The notes below the pieces were generated by a model. The model searched no databases, was not told where the DNA came from, and worked only from the letters and a program-made list of their open reading frames with translations. 64,000 bases of DNA, from contig NZ_CAMAPC010000015.1 in assembly GCF_945859825.1 (NCBI RefSeq), forward strand, positions 48,005 to 112,004, in the 5' to 3' direction. The DNA comes from Pseudoalteromonas holothuriae. GTDB lineage: Bacteria > Pseudomonadota > Gammaproteobacteria > Enterobacterales > Alteromonadaceae. Both the position numbers and the translations under genes were made by a program. This document shows positions 50,754 to 61,074 of this stretch, in pieces. Position 1 is the stretch's first letter. The number at the start of each line of letters is the position of its first letter.

Positions 50754-51665
50754 ATGATTAGACAACGTACAATTGCCGAAGTTGTAAAAGCAACGGGTGT
50801 AGGGCTTCATAAAGGCGAAAAGGTCACGATCACTCTCCGACCAGCGAGCGAAAACACCGGAGTGGTATTTCGTCGTGTGGATCTTGATCCAGTCGTTAAT
50901 TTTGAAACTACGCCAGAAGCTGTTGGAGATACGCAGCTGTGTACGTGTTTAACTAATAAAGATGGTATTCGTCTTTCGACCACTGAGCACTTAATCGCTG
51001 CAGTCGCAGCTATGGGTATCGATAATTTAATTGTTGAGCTTGATAGTGCAGAAGTGCCAATTATGGATGGGAGTGCATTACCATTCATTTATTTATTGCA
51101 AAAAGGCGGCATTAAAGAACAAAACGTTGCTAAACGCTTTATTCGTATCAAAGAAAAAGTCCGTGTTGAAGACGGTGATAAGTGGGCAGAAATTACGCCT
51201 TATGATGGATTTCACATTGATTTTGAAATTGCGTTTGATCACCCTGCTATCAATGAAAGCCGCCAACGCATTGCGCTGGATATTACTGCACAGAGTTTTA
51301 CAGAGCAAATCAGTCGAGCTAGAACGTTTGGCTTTATGAAAGACATTGAATACATGCATGCCAATAATTTAGCTTTAGGTGGCAGCATGGACAATGCAGT
51401 TGTGCTTGATGATTATAAAGTATTAAACCCAAATGGTCTTCGTTATGATGATGAGTTTGTAAAACACAAAATATTAGATTGTGTGGGTGACATGTTTATG
51501 GCTGGGTACAATATCCTCGGTAAGATCACATGTTTTAAATCAGGCCATGGCTTAAATAATAAGTTGTTACGTCAGATTATGGCAACTGAATCAGCATGGG
51601 AATGGGCTACGTTCGATGAACCTGTCTCAATGCCAGCACCAGGTCTTGAAGTTACTACGGCTTGA
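50754..51665 (+). CDS. lpxC: LpxC, UDP-3-O-acyl-GlcNAc deacetylase
   Basis: Zinc enzyme catalysing the committed step of lipid A synthesis. The ATG at 50754 ([19 protein letters not shown]) gives 303 residues, matching E. coli; a longer frame from 50691 would start in the promoter. The zinc and catalytic residues are visible: STTEH with His79, HKILDCVGD, and SGHGLNN. E. coli LpxC is controlled by FtsH proteolysis. Confidence 0.97.
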   Translation: MIRQRTIAEVVKATGVGLHKGEKVTITLRPASENTGVVFRRVDLDPVVNFETTPEAVGDTQLCTCLTNKDGIRLSTTEHLIAAVAAMGIDNLIVELDSAEVPIMDGSALPFIYLLQKGGIKEQNVAKRFIRIKEKVRVEDGDKWAEITPYDGFHIDFEIAFDHPAINESRQRIALDITAQSFTEQISRARTFGFMKDIEYMHANNLALGGSMDNAVVLDDYKVLNPNGLRYDDEFVKHKILDCVGDMFMAGYNILGKITCFKSGHGLNNKLLRQIMATESAWEWATFDEPVSMPAPGLEVTTA

Positions 51666-51666
51666 A

Positions 51667-51729
51667 GCACACAATATAGATAAAAAAAATGACGCATTAT
51701 GCGTCATTTTTTTTATCTATATTGTGTGC
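51667..51729. terminator. Perfect 63-nt palindromic bidirectional terminator, lpxC/dciA
   Basis: Stem arms 51667-51697 and 51699-51729 (31 bp without a mismatch) around one central base. A-run and T-run lie symmetrically inside the stem (51682-51689, 51707-51714). The right arm is also the last codons of dciA; the left arm begins one nt after the lpxC stop. Confidence 0.9.
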
Positions 51730-52197
51730 ATGAGCAGCAAGTTTGAGCAGTTTGGCTTGTAAACTTGGCGGGGCGTTGCTCGCAAGTTCTTTTAATTGTT
51801 CCGCTGTTTGCTCACTCATGACACGGTTACATGTTTGAGTGTTCTGTAACTTGCCTTTATCTTGGCGAGTTGCCAAACGTTGCTGCGCTTCTGGGTTAGT
51901 CGTGATTTTAACTTGTGAGCATTCAATCATGCCCGCTTTGCGAAACTGGGATAAAATTTCCATCTTAAGATAGTTGAGTCGAGTTGCCAAAGTAGCAGAT
52001 GCGGCTTCTATAACTAAAGTACCATCACGATAATTAGCAACCCGAGATTTCTTGCTTAAAATAGGGCCAATGGCTTTTTCTAAACATTGCTGTAGTTCAG
52101 CCATTTTTTTTGATTTGTCGGTGTAATTAACTAACTTATTTGACCACTTACCCATCAGTTCATTGAGCTGTTTTGGATCATAGCGACTTTTTGCCAT
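51697..52197 (-). CDS. dciA: DciA (DUF721), replicative helicase loader/operator
   Basis: DUF721 protein; DciA interacts with DnaB and assists helicase loading in bacteria without DnaC. I choose the ATG at 52197 (MAKSRYDPKQLNELMG), giving 166 residues; the frame stays open to 52254. The N-terminal domain (about 25-95) holds the KH-like fold pattern ending in LVIEAASATLATRLNYLK. The tail is helical and charged, and its last ten residues are encoded by the terminator palindrome. It converges with lpxC. Confidence 0.85.
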   Translation of the reverse strand: MAKSRYDPKQLNELMGKWSNKLVNYTDKSKKMAELQQCLEKAIGPILSKKSRVANYRDGTLVIEAASATLATRLNYLKMEILSQFRKAGMIECSQVKITTNPEAQQRLATRQDKGKLQNTQTCNRVMSEQTAEQLKELASNAPPSLQAKLLKLAAHAHNIDKKNDA

Positions 52198-52591
52198 ACC
52201 GTGCCTAGCCTCGTTGGTAATGCTGTCAGCAGTATAACGCTCTCTAAGGCACAACAGAAGTTTTATTGATACCCTTGAATTTATAGAGTCTAGTACCCAT
52301 CTTACTTAACAACCTCAAATACCATTGAAGCAGTTAATAACTAACTCAAATGGGTAGCGGTAACGCCATTGAATTATATAGCAGTACTAAATTGACACAA
52401 AAATGGGTTGATTTCACTTCAGTGGTTTGCACTGTCGCTGAGTCTGGTATGATAAGGCATAATTTTAAATTTAGGCAATACAACAAGTACTAACTTTACT
52501 TGTTGCCAAAGCGAAGCAGTGCGACCTCACCTGCCAAAAATAATATGGATGTGGCGTAGGTCAGCCATCACAAGAGCGAAACGGTTTTAAC
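52198..52591 (+). promoter_or_regulatory. Upstream region of secA
   Basis: About 390 nt without a gene on either strand. No secM-like leader frame is present. A possible secA promoter is TTTGCA (52426-52431) with TATGAT (52448-52453, 16-nt spacer), leaving a leader of about 130 nt. Confidence 0.4.
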
Positions 52592-55300
52592 ATGATAGCT
52601 AATTTATTTACCAAGATTTTTGGTAGTCGCAACGACCGCACTATTAAAAACATAAGAAAAACGGTCGCTTTAATAAATGCCCTTGAAGCGCAGTATGGCG
52701 CGCTTTCAGATGATGAGCTAAAAGCAAAAACAGCTGAATTTAGACAGCGTTTTGAACAAGGTACAAGCCTAGACGATTTATTACCTGAAGCGTTTGCAAC
52801 GGTACGAGAAGCATCAAAGCGTGTATTTAACATGCGTCACTTTGATGTACAAATGGTGGGTGGTGTTGTTTTGCACCAAGGTCGTATATCAGAAATGCGT
52901 ACAGGTGAAGGTAAAACGTTAACTGCGACTCTACCTGCATATCTTAATGGCCTTACAGGTAAGGGTGTTCATGTTATTACAGTTAACGATTATTTAGCAA
53001 AGCGTGATGCAGAAACTAACCGTCCGCTGTTTGAATTTTTAGGCTTAAGCGTTGGCTGTAACGTACCAGGCATGATGCCTCAACAGAAAAAAGCCGCGTA
53101 TTCGGCTGATATTACATACGGTACAAATAACGAATTTGGTTTTGATTATCTGCGCGATAATATGGCGTTTAGTATAGATGAAAGAGTGCAACGTCCACTG
53201 TATTACGCTGTTGTGGATGAGGTAGACTCGATCTTAATTGATGAAGCTCGTACGCCGTTAATCATCTCAGGTCCAGCTGAAGATAGCTCTGAGCTATACA
53301 CCAAAGTTAATACCTTAGTTCCGCTATTAGAACTGCAAGAAAAAGAAGATGAAGAAGGTATTGAAGGTGATGGTGATTTCACACTCGATGAAAAATCAAA
53401 GCAGGTCCATTTGACTGAACGTGGTCAACTGAAAGTAGAAGAATTATTGATTGAGCACGGCTTAATCGAAGAAGGCGATTCGCTATATTCAGCAGGTAAC
53501 ATTACGCTTTTAAGTCACGCTTATGCTGCACTACGTGCCCACAAGTTATATCAAAAAGATGTGGATTATGTCGTTAAAGATAACGAAGTTATCATCGTTG
53601 ATGAGCATACGGGACGTACAATGGAAGGGCGCCGTTGGTCTGAGGGCTTACATCAGGCTGTTGAGGCCAAAGAAGGCGTACGTATTCAAAATGAAAACCA
53701 AACGTTAGCATCGATTACTTTCCAAAACTATTTCCGTATCTACGATAAGTTAGCGGGTATGACTGGTACAGCTGATACAGAGGCTTTTGAGTTTCAGTCA
53801 ATCTATGGCTTAGATACAGTTGTAATTCCGACAAATAAGCCAATGATCCGCGACGATCGTGCTGATCTGGTTTATTTAACACAAGATGAAAAGTTTGACG
53901 CAATTTTGGAAGACATCCGAGATTGTCAAAAACGTGGTCAACCAGTGCTTGTTGGTACTATTTCAATCGAAAGTTCTGAATACTTATCGCATTTCTTAAC
54001 AAAAGAAAAAATTAAGCATAATGTACTTAACGCAAAGTTCCATGCTCAAGAAGCAGATATTGTTGCTGATGCTGGTTTACCTGGTACAGTTACAATCGCT
54101 ACAAATATGGCCGGTCGTGGTACGGATATCGTGCTTGGTGGTAACTGGCAGGCTGACATTGCAAAAATTGAAAACCCAACGGATGAACAAATAGCCCAGA
54201 TAAAAGCACAGTGGCAAAAAACACATGATGAGGTTATTGCCGCTGGTGGTTTACATATTATTGGTACTGAACGTCATGAATCTCGTCGTATCGATAATCA
54301 GTTACGTGGTCGCTCTGGTCGTCAAGGAGACGCGGGATCGAGCCGTTTTTACTTATCAATGGATGACGCCTTAATGCGTATTTTCGCTGGCGAACGTATG
54401 ACTAATATGATGCGTAAGCTTGGTATGCAAAAAGGGGAAGCGATTGAGCATCCTTGGGTTAATCGTGCCATTGAAAATGCACAGCGTAAAGTTGAGGCGC
54501 GAAACTTTGATATTCGCAAGCAATTGTTAGAATATGATGACGTTGCAAATGACCAACGTCGTGTAGTCTATGAGCAGCGTAATGAGTTACTTGTCGAAGG
54601 TGATATTTCAGAAACCATTACAGCAATTCGCAGCGACGTACTTAACAGCCTCATTGATCAGTACATTGCGCCACAAAGCTTGGCTGAAATGTGGGATATT
54701 CCAGGCTTGGAAGAAAGAATTAAAGGTGACTTTTTAATAGAGTTACCAGTAGCACAGTGGCTTGCTGATGATGAAAAGTTATATGAAGAAAAGCTACGCG
54801 ATCGTATTTCAGAAGAATTAGATTCTGCTTACAAGCAAAAAGAGCTGATGGTTGGTCCTGATGTCTTACGCCAATTTGAGAAAGCGGTTATGTTACAAAG
54901 CTTAGATCAACATTGGAAAGATCACTTAGCTGCAATGGATCACTTACGTCAAGGTATTCATTTACGTGGTTACGCACAGAAAAATCCTAAGCAAGAATAT
55001 AAACGCGAGTCGTTTGAATTATTCTCAGAAATGTTAGAAAACTTAAAAGTAGATGTAGTTGGTATTCTTAGTAAGGTGCAAGTGCGTGCTGAAGAAGATG
55101 TTGAGAAAGTAGAGCAACAACACCGCCGCAGTGAACAAATGCCAAAAGAATATCAGCATGCAGAAGCTGAACACGTTGGTGGTGAGGTGCCTGAAGGCGT
55201 TGCGGTTGCAGCAAGAGCTGAACAGAAAGTTGGACGCAATGATCCATGTCCTTGCAAGTCAGGTAAAAAGTTTAAACAGTGTTGTGGTAAATTAAAGTAA
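52592..55300 (+). CDS. secA: SecA, preprotein translocase ATPase
   Basis: Motor that drives proteins through SecYEG. The 902 residues have Walker A MRTGEGKT (102-109), [12 protein letters not shown], the second nucleotide-fold motif [24 protein letters not shown], and a C-terminal zinc site [13 protein letters not shown] that binds SecB and lipids. It is followed by a terminator and then mutT. Confidence 0.98.
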   Translation: MIANLFTKIFGSRNDRTIKNIRKTVALINALEAQYGALSDDELKAKTAEFRQRFEQGTSLDDLLPEAFATVREASKRVFNMRHFDVQMVGGVVLHQGRISEMRTGEGKTLTATLPAYLNGLTGKGVHVITVNDYLAKRDAETNRPLFEFLGLSVGCNVPGMMPQQKKAAYSADITYGTNNEFGFDYLRDNMAFSIDERVQRPLYYAVVDEVDSILIDEARTPLIISGPAEDSSELYTKVNTLVPLLELQEKEDEEGIEGDGDFTLDEKSKQVHLTERGQLKVEELLIEHGLIEEGDSLYSAGNITLLSHAYAALRAHKLYQKDVDYVVKDNEVIIVDEHTGRTMEGRRWSEGLHQAVEAKEGVRIQNENQTLASITFQNYFRIYDKLAGMTGTADTEAFEFQSIYGLDTVVIPTNKPMIRDDRADLVYLTQDEKFDAILEDIRDCQKRGQPVLVGTISIESSEYLSHFLTKEKIKHNVLNAKFHAQEADIVADAGLPGTVTIATNMAGRGTDIVLGGNWQADIAKIENPTDEQIAQIKAQWQKTHDEVIAAGGLHIIGTERHESRRIDNQLRGRSGRQGDAGSSRFYLSMDDALMRIFAGERMTNMMRKLGMQKGEAIEHPWVNRAIENAQRKVEARNFDIRKQLLEYDDVANDQRRVVYEQRNELLVEGDISETITAIRSDVLNSLIDQYIAPQSLAEMWDIPGLEERIKGDFLIELPVAQWLADDEKLYEEKLRDRISEELDSAYKQKELMVGPDVLRQFEKAVMLQSLDQHWKDHLAAMDHLRQGIHLRGYAQKNPKQEYKRESFELFSEMLENLKVDVVGILSKVQVRAEEDVEKVEQQHRRSEQMPKEYQHAEAEHVGGEVPEGVAVAARAEQKVGRNDPCPCKSGKKFKQCCGKLK

Positions 55301-55323
55301 GTAAACACTCAATTATAAATTTT

Positions 55324-55351
55324 TAAAAGCGGCCTTAGGTCGCTTTTTTTT
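55324..55351 (+). terminator. Terminator after secA
   Basis: AAAAGCGGCC-tta-GGTCGCTTTT with T-run; one G-U pair. Confidence 0.8.
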
Positions 55352-55363
55352 CGAGAGGATAAA

Positions 55364-55759
55364 ATGGCTAAGAAACACGTAAAAGTAGCTGTGGGTGTGA
55401 TCATTCAAAATAGAAATATTTTTGTTAGTAAACGTAGTGAACACCAACATCAAGGCGGCTTGTGGGAGTTTCCCGGTGGGAAGGTAGAAGCAGGTGAAAG
55501 TGTTACCGATGCACTTAATCGAGAGTTAAAAGAAGAAGTTAATATTGATGTTCACAGCTCAGATGCCTTTATGATTATTGAGCATGATTATGGTGACAAG
55601 CATGTATGTTTAGATATTCATTTAGTGAATGATTTTTCCGGAGAGCCAAAAGGGTTAGAGGGTCAGCCATGTAAATGGGTTAGTATTGAACAGCTTCATG
55701 AACTGGCTTTCCCCACTGCTAATCTGGAAATAGTGGCTAAATTACAGGCTGAATTTTAA
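55364..55759 (+). CDS. mutT: MutT, 8-oxo-dGTP diphosphatase (Nudix)
   Basis: Hydrolyses oxidised dGTP so it is not built into DNA. The 131 residues contain the Nudix box from GGKVEAGE to RELKEEVNI (about 37-61); the usual Gly near the end of the box is Asn here (EEVNI). Length and position after secA match MutT of relatives. Confidence 0.9.
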   Translation: MAKKHVKVAVGVIIQNRNIFVSKRSEHQHQGGLWEFPGGKVEAGESVTDALNRELKEEVNIDVHSSDAFMIIEHDYGDKHVCLDIHLVNDFSGEPKGLEGQPCKWVSIEQLHELAFPTANLEIVAKLQAEF

Positions 55760-55878
55760 TCTTACGTGCAGTTATACATGATTTGTTACTTTTCCTTTTA
55801 TACCAATCTTTGCTTTGAGTTTGTTTTAGGTAAACAGGACGTTTAGTATGATCATGTATTACTGATAGGAAAATCATA

Positions 55879-57945
55879 ATGAATAAAATTACTTTAACTG
55901 CAGCAAGTGTTGCAATTACTTTAGGCTTGCTTGGCTGTAGCGAACCTACCACGAACTCTAACAGCAGTGCATCACAAGAGTCTATTCAAACCGCATTTGT
56001 GTCTGGCATTAACCTAAATAACATTGACCGAACAGTAAAAGCGCAAGATGATTTTTATTATCATGTAAATGGAAAATGGTTAGAAAAAACCAAAATACCA
56101 GCAGATAAATCAAATTATGGCTCCTTCACGCAATTATATGATGAATCACAAAAAGCACTAAAAGATGTGTTAGAAAGGGCTAAAGCTAACTCACAATCAA
56201 CACTGGGAAGTGATGAGCATAAGTTAGGGGCGTTTTATGCTAGCTATATGGATGAAACAGCACGTGATGAGCTGGGCTTATCACCAATAAAAACATACTT
56301 GACAGATATTAATGCCATTAAGAATAAGAGTGAATTACCTACACTAATGGCAAGTATGTTAACAAAAGGCGGCGATAATCCATTTGGTTGGTATGTAAAT
56401 AATGATGCGAAAAACTCTAGCGAACATGCACTTTACTTATATCAAGCAGGGTTGGGTTTACCAGATAGAGATTATTATTTAAAAGACACTGAAAAATTTA
56501 ACATCTTACGTGCTGAGTATGTTGAATACATAGCGCAGGTATTTAGCCGTTTAGGGAACGAAGATGCATTGCAAGTTGCAGAAGAAATCTTTGAGCTTGA
56601 AAAATCGATGGCACAAGCACAGTGGACGCGTGTAGAAAGTAGAGATGCAACAAAAACTTATAATAAAATGACAGTTGCACAAGCTGAACAGCTAATGCCT
56701 GATTTTAAATTATCAGCATACTTTCAAGCGCTAGGTCTTAATTTAGAGGAGCTCGTTGTTAGTCAGCCTTCATATTTTGAAAGTTTGTCGAGTGTTTTTG
56801 CAAACACATCACTTAAAACTTGGCAAAATTACTTAACTTTTCATTTTGTAAACAACCATGCACAGTTATTGAACAAAGAAATGGTTGAACTGAAATTTAA
56901 TTTTTTTGGTAAAAAACTACGCGGTTTAGAAGAGCAATCGCCAACATGGAAAAAAGCAGTGGATGCCAGTAATGAAGTGCTTGGTGAGTTGCTTGGTAAA
57001 ATTTATGTGCAGCAATATTTCCCACCAGAAGCCAAAGCTAAAATGGAGCAATTGGTTGCAAACCTAATCAAAGGGTTTGAACAGGCAATTGATGAATTAG
57101 AGTGGATGAGTGCCCAGACGAAAGTTGCAGCAAAGGAAAAGTTAAGCAAGTTCACACCCAAAATTGGTTATCCTGATAAGTGGAAAGACTACTCAGCTCT
57201 TGATATTAATCGTGACGATTTGTTAGGTAACTACGTGCGATACAGTCAGTGGGCTTATCAGAACATGATCGATAAAATTGGTCGCCCAGTAGATCGTTCT
57301 GAGTGGTTTATGATGCCACAAACTGTGAATGCATATTATAACCCGGTAAATAATGAGATTGTTTTTCCTGCCGCTATTTTACAGCCGCCATTTTTTAATT
57401 TAGCGGCGGAGGATGCGGTTAACTATGGTGCAATCGGCGCTGTTATTGGTCATGAGTTAGGCCATGGATTTGATGACCAAGGCGCTAAATATGACGGTGA
57501 CGGCAACTTGCGAAACTGGTGGAGCGACTCGGATCTGGCGCAGTTTGAGGTGCGAGGGAAAAAGCTGGTTGAGCAATTTGACCAATTTAAGCCGTTTGAA
57601 GATGCTAACGTAAATGGTGAATTTACACTAGGTGAAAACATCGGAGATTTAGGTGGCCTTACTGTTGCCTATAAAGCATATCAAATTTCTCTTGGTGATA
57701 ATAAGGCACCTGTAATTGATGGTTATACAGGCGAACAGCGTTTCTTTATGGGTTGGTCGCAAATCTGGCGAAGAAAATACCGTGATGAAGAATTACGTAA
57801 TCGCCTAGTAACTGACCCGCACGCACCAAGTCATTATCGTGTTATCGGCGTATTACCTAATATGCCTGAATTTTATAAAGCCTTTGACGTTAAAGAGGGT
57901 GATAAAATGTACTTGGCACCTGAGAAACGCGTTAAAATTTGGTAA
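55879..57945 (+). CDS. pepO: M13-family zinc metallopeptidase, lipoprotein (PepO-like)
   Basis: Envelope peptidase of the neprilysin/PepO family that cuts short peptides. Lipobox LLG|C gives lipid-modified Cys20. The 688 residues hold an N-terminal M13 domain (about 45-430) and a catalytic domain with HELGH (525-529) and ENIGD (586-590), so the zinc ligands are His525, His529 and Glu586. NAYYNP and a terminal VKIW are also family features. Monocistronic, preceded by TAGGA and followed by a terminator. Confidence 0.93.
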   Translation: MNKITLTAASVAITLGLLGCSEPTTNSNSSASQESIQTAFVSGINLNNIDRTVKAQDDFYYHVNGKWLEKTKIPADKSNYGSFTQLYDESQKALKDVLERAKANSQSTLGSDEHKLGAFYASYMDETARDELGLSPIKTYLTDINAIKNKSELPTLMASMLTKGGDNPFGWYVNNDAKNSSEHALYLYQAGLGLPDRDYYLKDTEKFNILRAEYVEYIAQVFSRLGNEDALQVAEEIFELEKSMAQAQWTRVESRDATKTYNKMTVAQAEQLMPDFKLSAYFQALGLNLEELVVSQPSYFESLSSVFANTSLKTWQNYLTFHFVNNHAQLLNKEMVELKFNFFGKKLRGLEEQSPTWKKAVDASNEVLGELLGKIYVQQYFPPEAKAKMEQLVANLIKGFEQAIDELEWMSAQTKVAAKEKLSKFTPKIGYPDKWKDYSALDINRDDLLGNYVRYSQWAYQNMIDKIGRPVDRSEWFMMPQTVNAYYNPVNNEIVFPAAILQPPFFNLAAEDAVNYGAIGAVIGHELGHGFDDQGAKYDGDGNLRNWWSDSDLAQFEVRGKKLVEQFDQFKPFEDANVNGEFTLGENIGDLGGLTVAYKAYQISLGDNKAPVIDGYTGEQRFFMGWSQIWRRKYRDEELRNRLVTDPHAPSHYRVIGVLPNMPEFYKAFDVKEGDKMYLAPEKRVKIW

Positions 57946-57967
57946 TTAGTCGTATTTTTCGTTCTAT

Positions 57968-57992
57968 AGCCCGCATTTTGTGGGCTTTTTTA
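57968..57992 (+). terminator. Terminator after the M13 peptidase gene
   Basis: AGCCCGCA / TGTGGGCT stem followed by TTTTTT. Confidence 0.8.
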
Positions 57993-58007
57993 TGCCCAAT
58001 AAACTAC

Positions 58008-58173
58008 ACATATCAGTTTTGTTATAACATTAATCACTTGAGCGACCTAAATAACTTACTAACTATGTTAAAAATTACTCATGTAAAATAACGACATACT
58101 GAAATATTTGTTTAGTTATTAAGCCAATAATTTGTCGTAATATCTTATTATTTATTTAATGCAATTGGTATTA
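58008..58173. mobile_element. MITE-like intergenic repeat, copy 2
   Basis: About 166 bp, aligning by eye along its length with the copy at 27164-27331: shared ATCACTTGAGCGACC-like left part, ATTTGTTTAGTTATTAAGCC-like middle and TTATTTAATGCAATTGGTAT right end. It has no coding capacity. Confidence 0.65.
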
Positions 58174-58193
58174 TTGCACCAATATGAAAAAAT

Positions 58194-58211
58194 AATGATA
58201 GCGCTGTCATT
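58194..58211 (+). promoter_or_regulatory. NagR-type operator upstream of the hexosaminidase gene
   Basis: AATGATAGCGCTGTCATT, an 18-bp near-palindrome that matches the LacI-family NagR motif I recall for Alteromonadales (AATGACAGCGCTGTCATT) at 17 of 18 positions. A matching site precedes nagP. Confidence 0.75.
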
Positions 58212-58319
58212 TTTGTTTCTATATGATGAAATTACATAAACTAAGCTATTTATTAATCAAATCGCACTTAAAACAAGAGAATTAAGCGAACATGTAGCCG
58301 CTTTATAAAGGAGCCTAGG

Positions 58320-60902
58320 ATGAACTTTAAACACACTTTACTCGCCACTGCGATGGTGGCCACACCACTGTTTACCCATGCAGCATTGTCACAGGCTCAA
58401 TTGCAGCGCTTCACGCAAGGCACTGAATTTATGTTTGCTGTTGAGGATAACTTTCATAAAGGGGTTGGTAGTGTACTTGCGTCTATTACCTTAAAAAATG
58501 ACTCCGGTGTTGCTTTGCCAAAAGGTGAGAGTGATTGGCAGATTTATATTCATTCAATTAGAAAAATTCAAACTAAGCAGGTCGCAGGTCTTAAAATTGA
58601 ACATATAAATGGAGATCTTAACCGTTTGGTCCCTACCAAAGAGTTTGCAGGCCTCAATAGTGGTGAGAGTTTAAAAGTGCAATATGAAGCAAGTGCTTGG
58701 CTTGCGGCATACAGTGATTTTATGCCGCGTGCTTTTATGGTGGCAAACTCTCAAAAACCAGTTATTTTCGCAAATACAGATACTGAAGACTTTACCCAGT
58801 TTGTGGCACCTATTGAACGAGAAAACCAACTAAAGCGTTATAATGACCCTGTTGACTATACCAAAATTGCAAATGCTCAATTGCGATTTGAACGCAATCA
58901 ACAAAAGCTATCAGTAAGTAAAGAAGAAGCAATTAAGCGTATTATTCCCAAGCCTAGTAACGTCGATTTTAACCGAGGCACTGCGGTGCTTAATAGTGAT
59001 TGGCAAATACGTTATGCGGGTAGGCTTAAATCTGAAGTGAACGTATTTACACAAAGCTTAGCATCTTATGGCCTGAAGTTAGAGGCAAAGCCTGATCATA
59101 TTTCAGTTGCTAACTCACCTGTCATAATCTTAAAAGTGGATGAATCAATCGCTAAAGGTAAAGCTGAAAGTTATCGTTTAGAGGTGGATGATGAGAAAAT
59201 AACTGTTGTAGGTACAGATAATGCTGGCGTGTTTTATGGTATACAAAGCTTACTTGCACTGTTTTCGCCTGATGTGCAAGAGAATATCGAAATCCCTAAT
59301 GTTGAAATAGAAGATAGCCCTCGTTTTTCTTGGCGAGGAATGCACTATGACAATGCGCGTAACTACCATGGTAAAGATGCACTGTTCAAGCTAGTTGAGC
59401 ACATGGCACGCTATAAAATGAATGTGCTACATTGGCACTTTTCAGAGGATGAGGGTTGGCGCTTAGAGATCCCCGACCTACCTGAACTTACCCAAATAGG
59501 TGGCTATCGCTGTTTTGACTTAAGTGAGCAGAGCTGTTTACTAACGCAATTGGGCACTGGGCCATTTAAATCAGGTTCTGGTAATGGCTATTTATCCCGT
59601 AAAGATTTTGTGGAGTTACTTAAATTTGCTACAGCAAGGCACATTAAAATAGTTCCTGAAATAGAAGGCCCCGGTCATGCGAGGGCGTCGATAAAAGCAA
59701 TGGAAGCCAGATATAAAAAGTTCACAGACATAGGCAATGATAGTGCTGCAAGTACATATTTACTTAGTGAACCTGATGATAAATCACAATACCTGACCGT
59801 CCAAAACTATCATGATAACTCTATGAACGTATGCCTTGATTCTACTTATGCATTTATTGATAAAGTGACCTATGAGTTGCAAAGTATGTATCGAGATGCA
59901 GGTACACGACTAACCCATTTACACTTTGGTGGTGATGAAGTAGGTAGCGGTTCATGGAGCCAATCTAAAGCATGTCAGGCATTATTCTCAGAGCCAAATA
60001 ATGGTGTAGCGGGCGTTGCTGACTTAAAACCGTATTTTACGCAAAGAGTAGCCAGTCTTTTCGATAAACGTGGCATTACGCCTGGTGCTTGGGAAGATGG
60101 TTTAATGTACGACAAGGTTAACCCATTTAATCGAGATGGCTTTCCCAATAAGGAGGTTACGGTTAATGTCTGGGATAATATATGGGAGTGGGGGGTAGCT
60201 GATAGAGCATATCGACTTGCGAATGATGGATATCAGGTTATTTTATCGCATGGCACTCATTTATACTTTGATCACCCATATGAAGCTCACCCTGATGAAA
60301 GAGGTTATTACTGGGCAACACGTTACATCGATACTAAAAAAGCGTTTGGATATATGCCAGATGATGTATATGGCAATGCTGACTTTACGCGCAACCGCGA
60401 ACCCATTGTTAACCTTGAAGCTTTAGTTGGGCGCGAATTACCTAAACTTGTAAAGCCAGAAAATATCTTAGGCGTACAGGGTCAGGTATGGAGTGAAACC
60501 ATTCGTACTGAGGAGCAAGTGCTGGCGATGATCTTCCCTCGTATTTTATCGGTCGCGGAACGAGCATGGCATAAAGCTGAGTGGGAAAGCTTAGGTGCAA
60601 ATCAAAATAATTTTGCAAAAGACTGGCAAGAGTTCGCGGCAGCAGTTTCAGTTAAAGAGCTCACAAAATTGCAAAAGGGCGGAGTCAATGCCAATTTACC
60701 TGTGCCCGGAGCTTTATTAAAAGACGGTAAGCTACATGCCAATAGTGCGTTTCCGTATTTGACTATCGAATACTCTTTAAATAATGGGAAAACCTGGTTG
60801 CACTATAGCGAGCCTGTGAATATCAATGATGCTCAAGCTGTTCAATTAAGAACACGTCATGGTGAGAATAACGTTAGCCGTGTCACAAACTTAAATAAGT
60901 AG
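58320..60902 (+). CDS. GH20 beta-N-acetylhexosaminidase (chitobiase)
   Basis: Releases GlcNAc from chitin oligosaccharides in the periplasm or at the surface. The 860 residues have a signal peptide (about 1-21, ending THA), an N-terminal carbohydrate-binding-like domain (about 30-190), a GH20b domain (about 205-335), the catalytic barrel (about 340-770) with HFGGDEV carrying Asp539-Glu540, and a C-terminal Ig-like domain (about 780-860). It starts after AGGAG, is followed by nagP, and has a NagR-type operator upstream. Confidence 0.94.
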   Translation: MNFKHTLLATAMVATPLFTHAALSQAQLQRFTQGTEFMFAVEDNFHKGVGSVLASITLKNDSGVALPKGESDWQIYIHSIRKIQTKQVAGLKIEHINGDLNRLVPTKEFAGLNSGESLKVQYEASAWLAAYSDFMPRAFMVANSQKPVIFANTDTEDFTQFVAPIERENQLKRYNDPVDYTKIANAQLRFERNQQKLSVSKEEAIKRIIPKPSNVDFNRGTAVLNSDWQIRYAGRLKSEVNVFTQSLASYGLKLEAKPDHISVANSPVIILKVDESIAKGKAESYRLEVDDEKITVVGTDNAGVFYGIQSLLALFSPDVQENIEIPNVEIEDSPRFSWRGMHYDNARNYHGKDALFKLVEHMARYKMNVLHWHFSEDEGWRLEIPDLPELTQIGGYRCFDLSEQSCLLTQLGTGPFKSGSGNGYLSRKDFVELLKFATARHIKIVPEIEGPGHARASIKAMEARYKKFTDIGNDSAASTYLLSEPDDKSQYLTVQNYHDNSMNVCLDSTYAFIDKVTYELQSMYRDAGTRLTHLHFGGDEVGSGSWSQSKACQALFSEPNNGVAGVADLKPYFTQRVASLFDKRGITPGAWEDGLMYDKVNPFNRDGFPNKEVTVNVWDNIWEWGVADRAYRLANDGYQVILSHGTHLYFDHPYEAHPDERGYYWATRYIDTKKAFGYMPDDVYGNADFTRNREPIVNLEALVGRELPKLVKPENILGVQGQVWSETIRTEEQVLAMIFPRILSVAERAWHKAEWESLGANQNNFAKDWQEFAAAVSVKELTKLQKGGVNANLPVPGALLKDGKLHANSAFPYLTIEYSLNNGKTWLHYSEPVNINDAQAVQLRTRHGENNVSRVTNLNK

Positions 60903-60919
60903 ATTTAAATGCAAAGCAA

Positions 60920-60956
60920 GTAACTAGCACTGTCAGTTTGTATTAGTACTAGTTAC
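60920..60956 (+). terminator. Weak hairpin after the hexosaminidase gene
   Basis: GTAACTAG (60920-60927) pairs with CTAGTTAC (60949-60956), followed by ATTTGTGTTT; a weak terminator candidate. Confidence 0.4.
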
Positions 60957-61007
60957 ATTTGTGTTTAAAATCTAACTAGTCAAAGATAAAATTTTAACGT
61001 AAAGTTA

Positions 61008-61025
61008 AATGTCAGCGCTGTCATT
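61008..61025 (+). promoter_or_regulatory. NagR-type operator upstream of nagP
   Basis: AATGTCAGCGCTGTCATT, one mismatch from the recalled NagR motif. It lies 50 nt ahead of the chosen nagP start. Confidence 0.75.
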
Positions 61026-61074
61026 TTTTAATGCAGCTCTAATAATGATATTAATTAGCGACAAGAAGAAAATT

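Noticed and set aside
55798..55812. Fragment resembling the MITE end (TATACCAAT)
   Set aside because: Only about nine bases match, which is too short to call a fourth copy.
61009..61074. Extended N-terminus for NagP (MSALSFFNAAL...)
   Set aside because: Its start codon lies in the NagR-type operator, and the added residues do not belong to the family.
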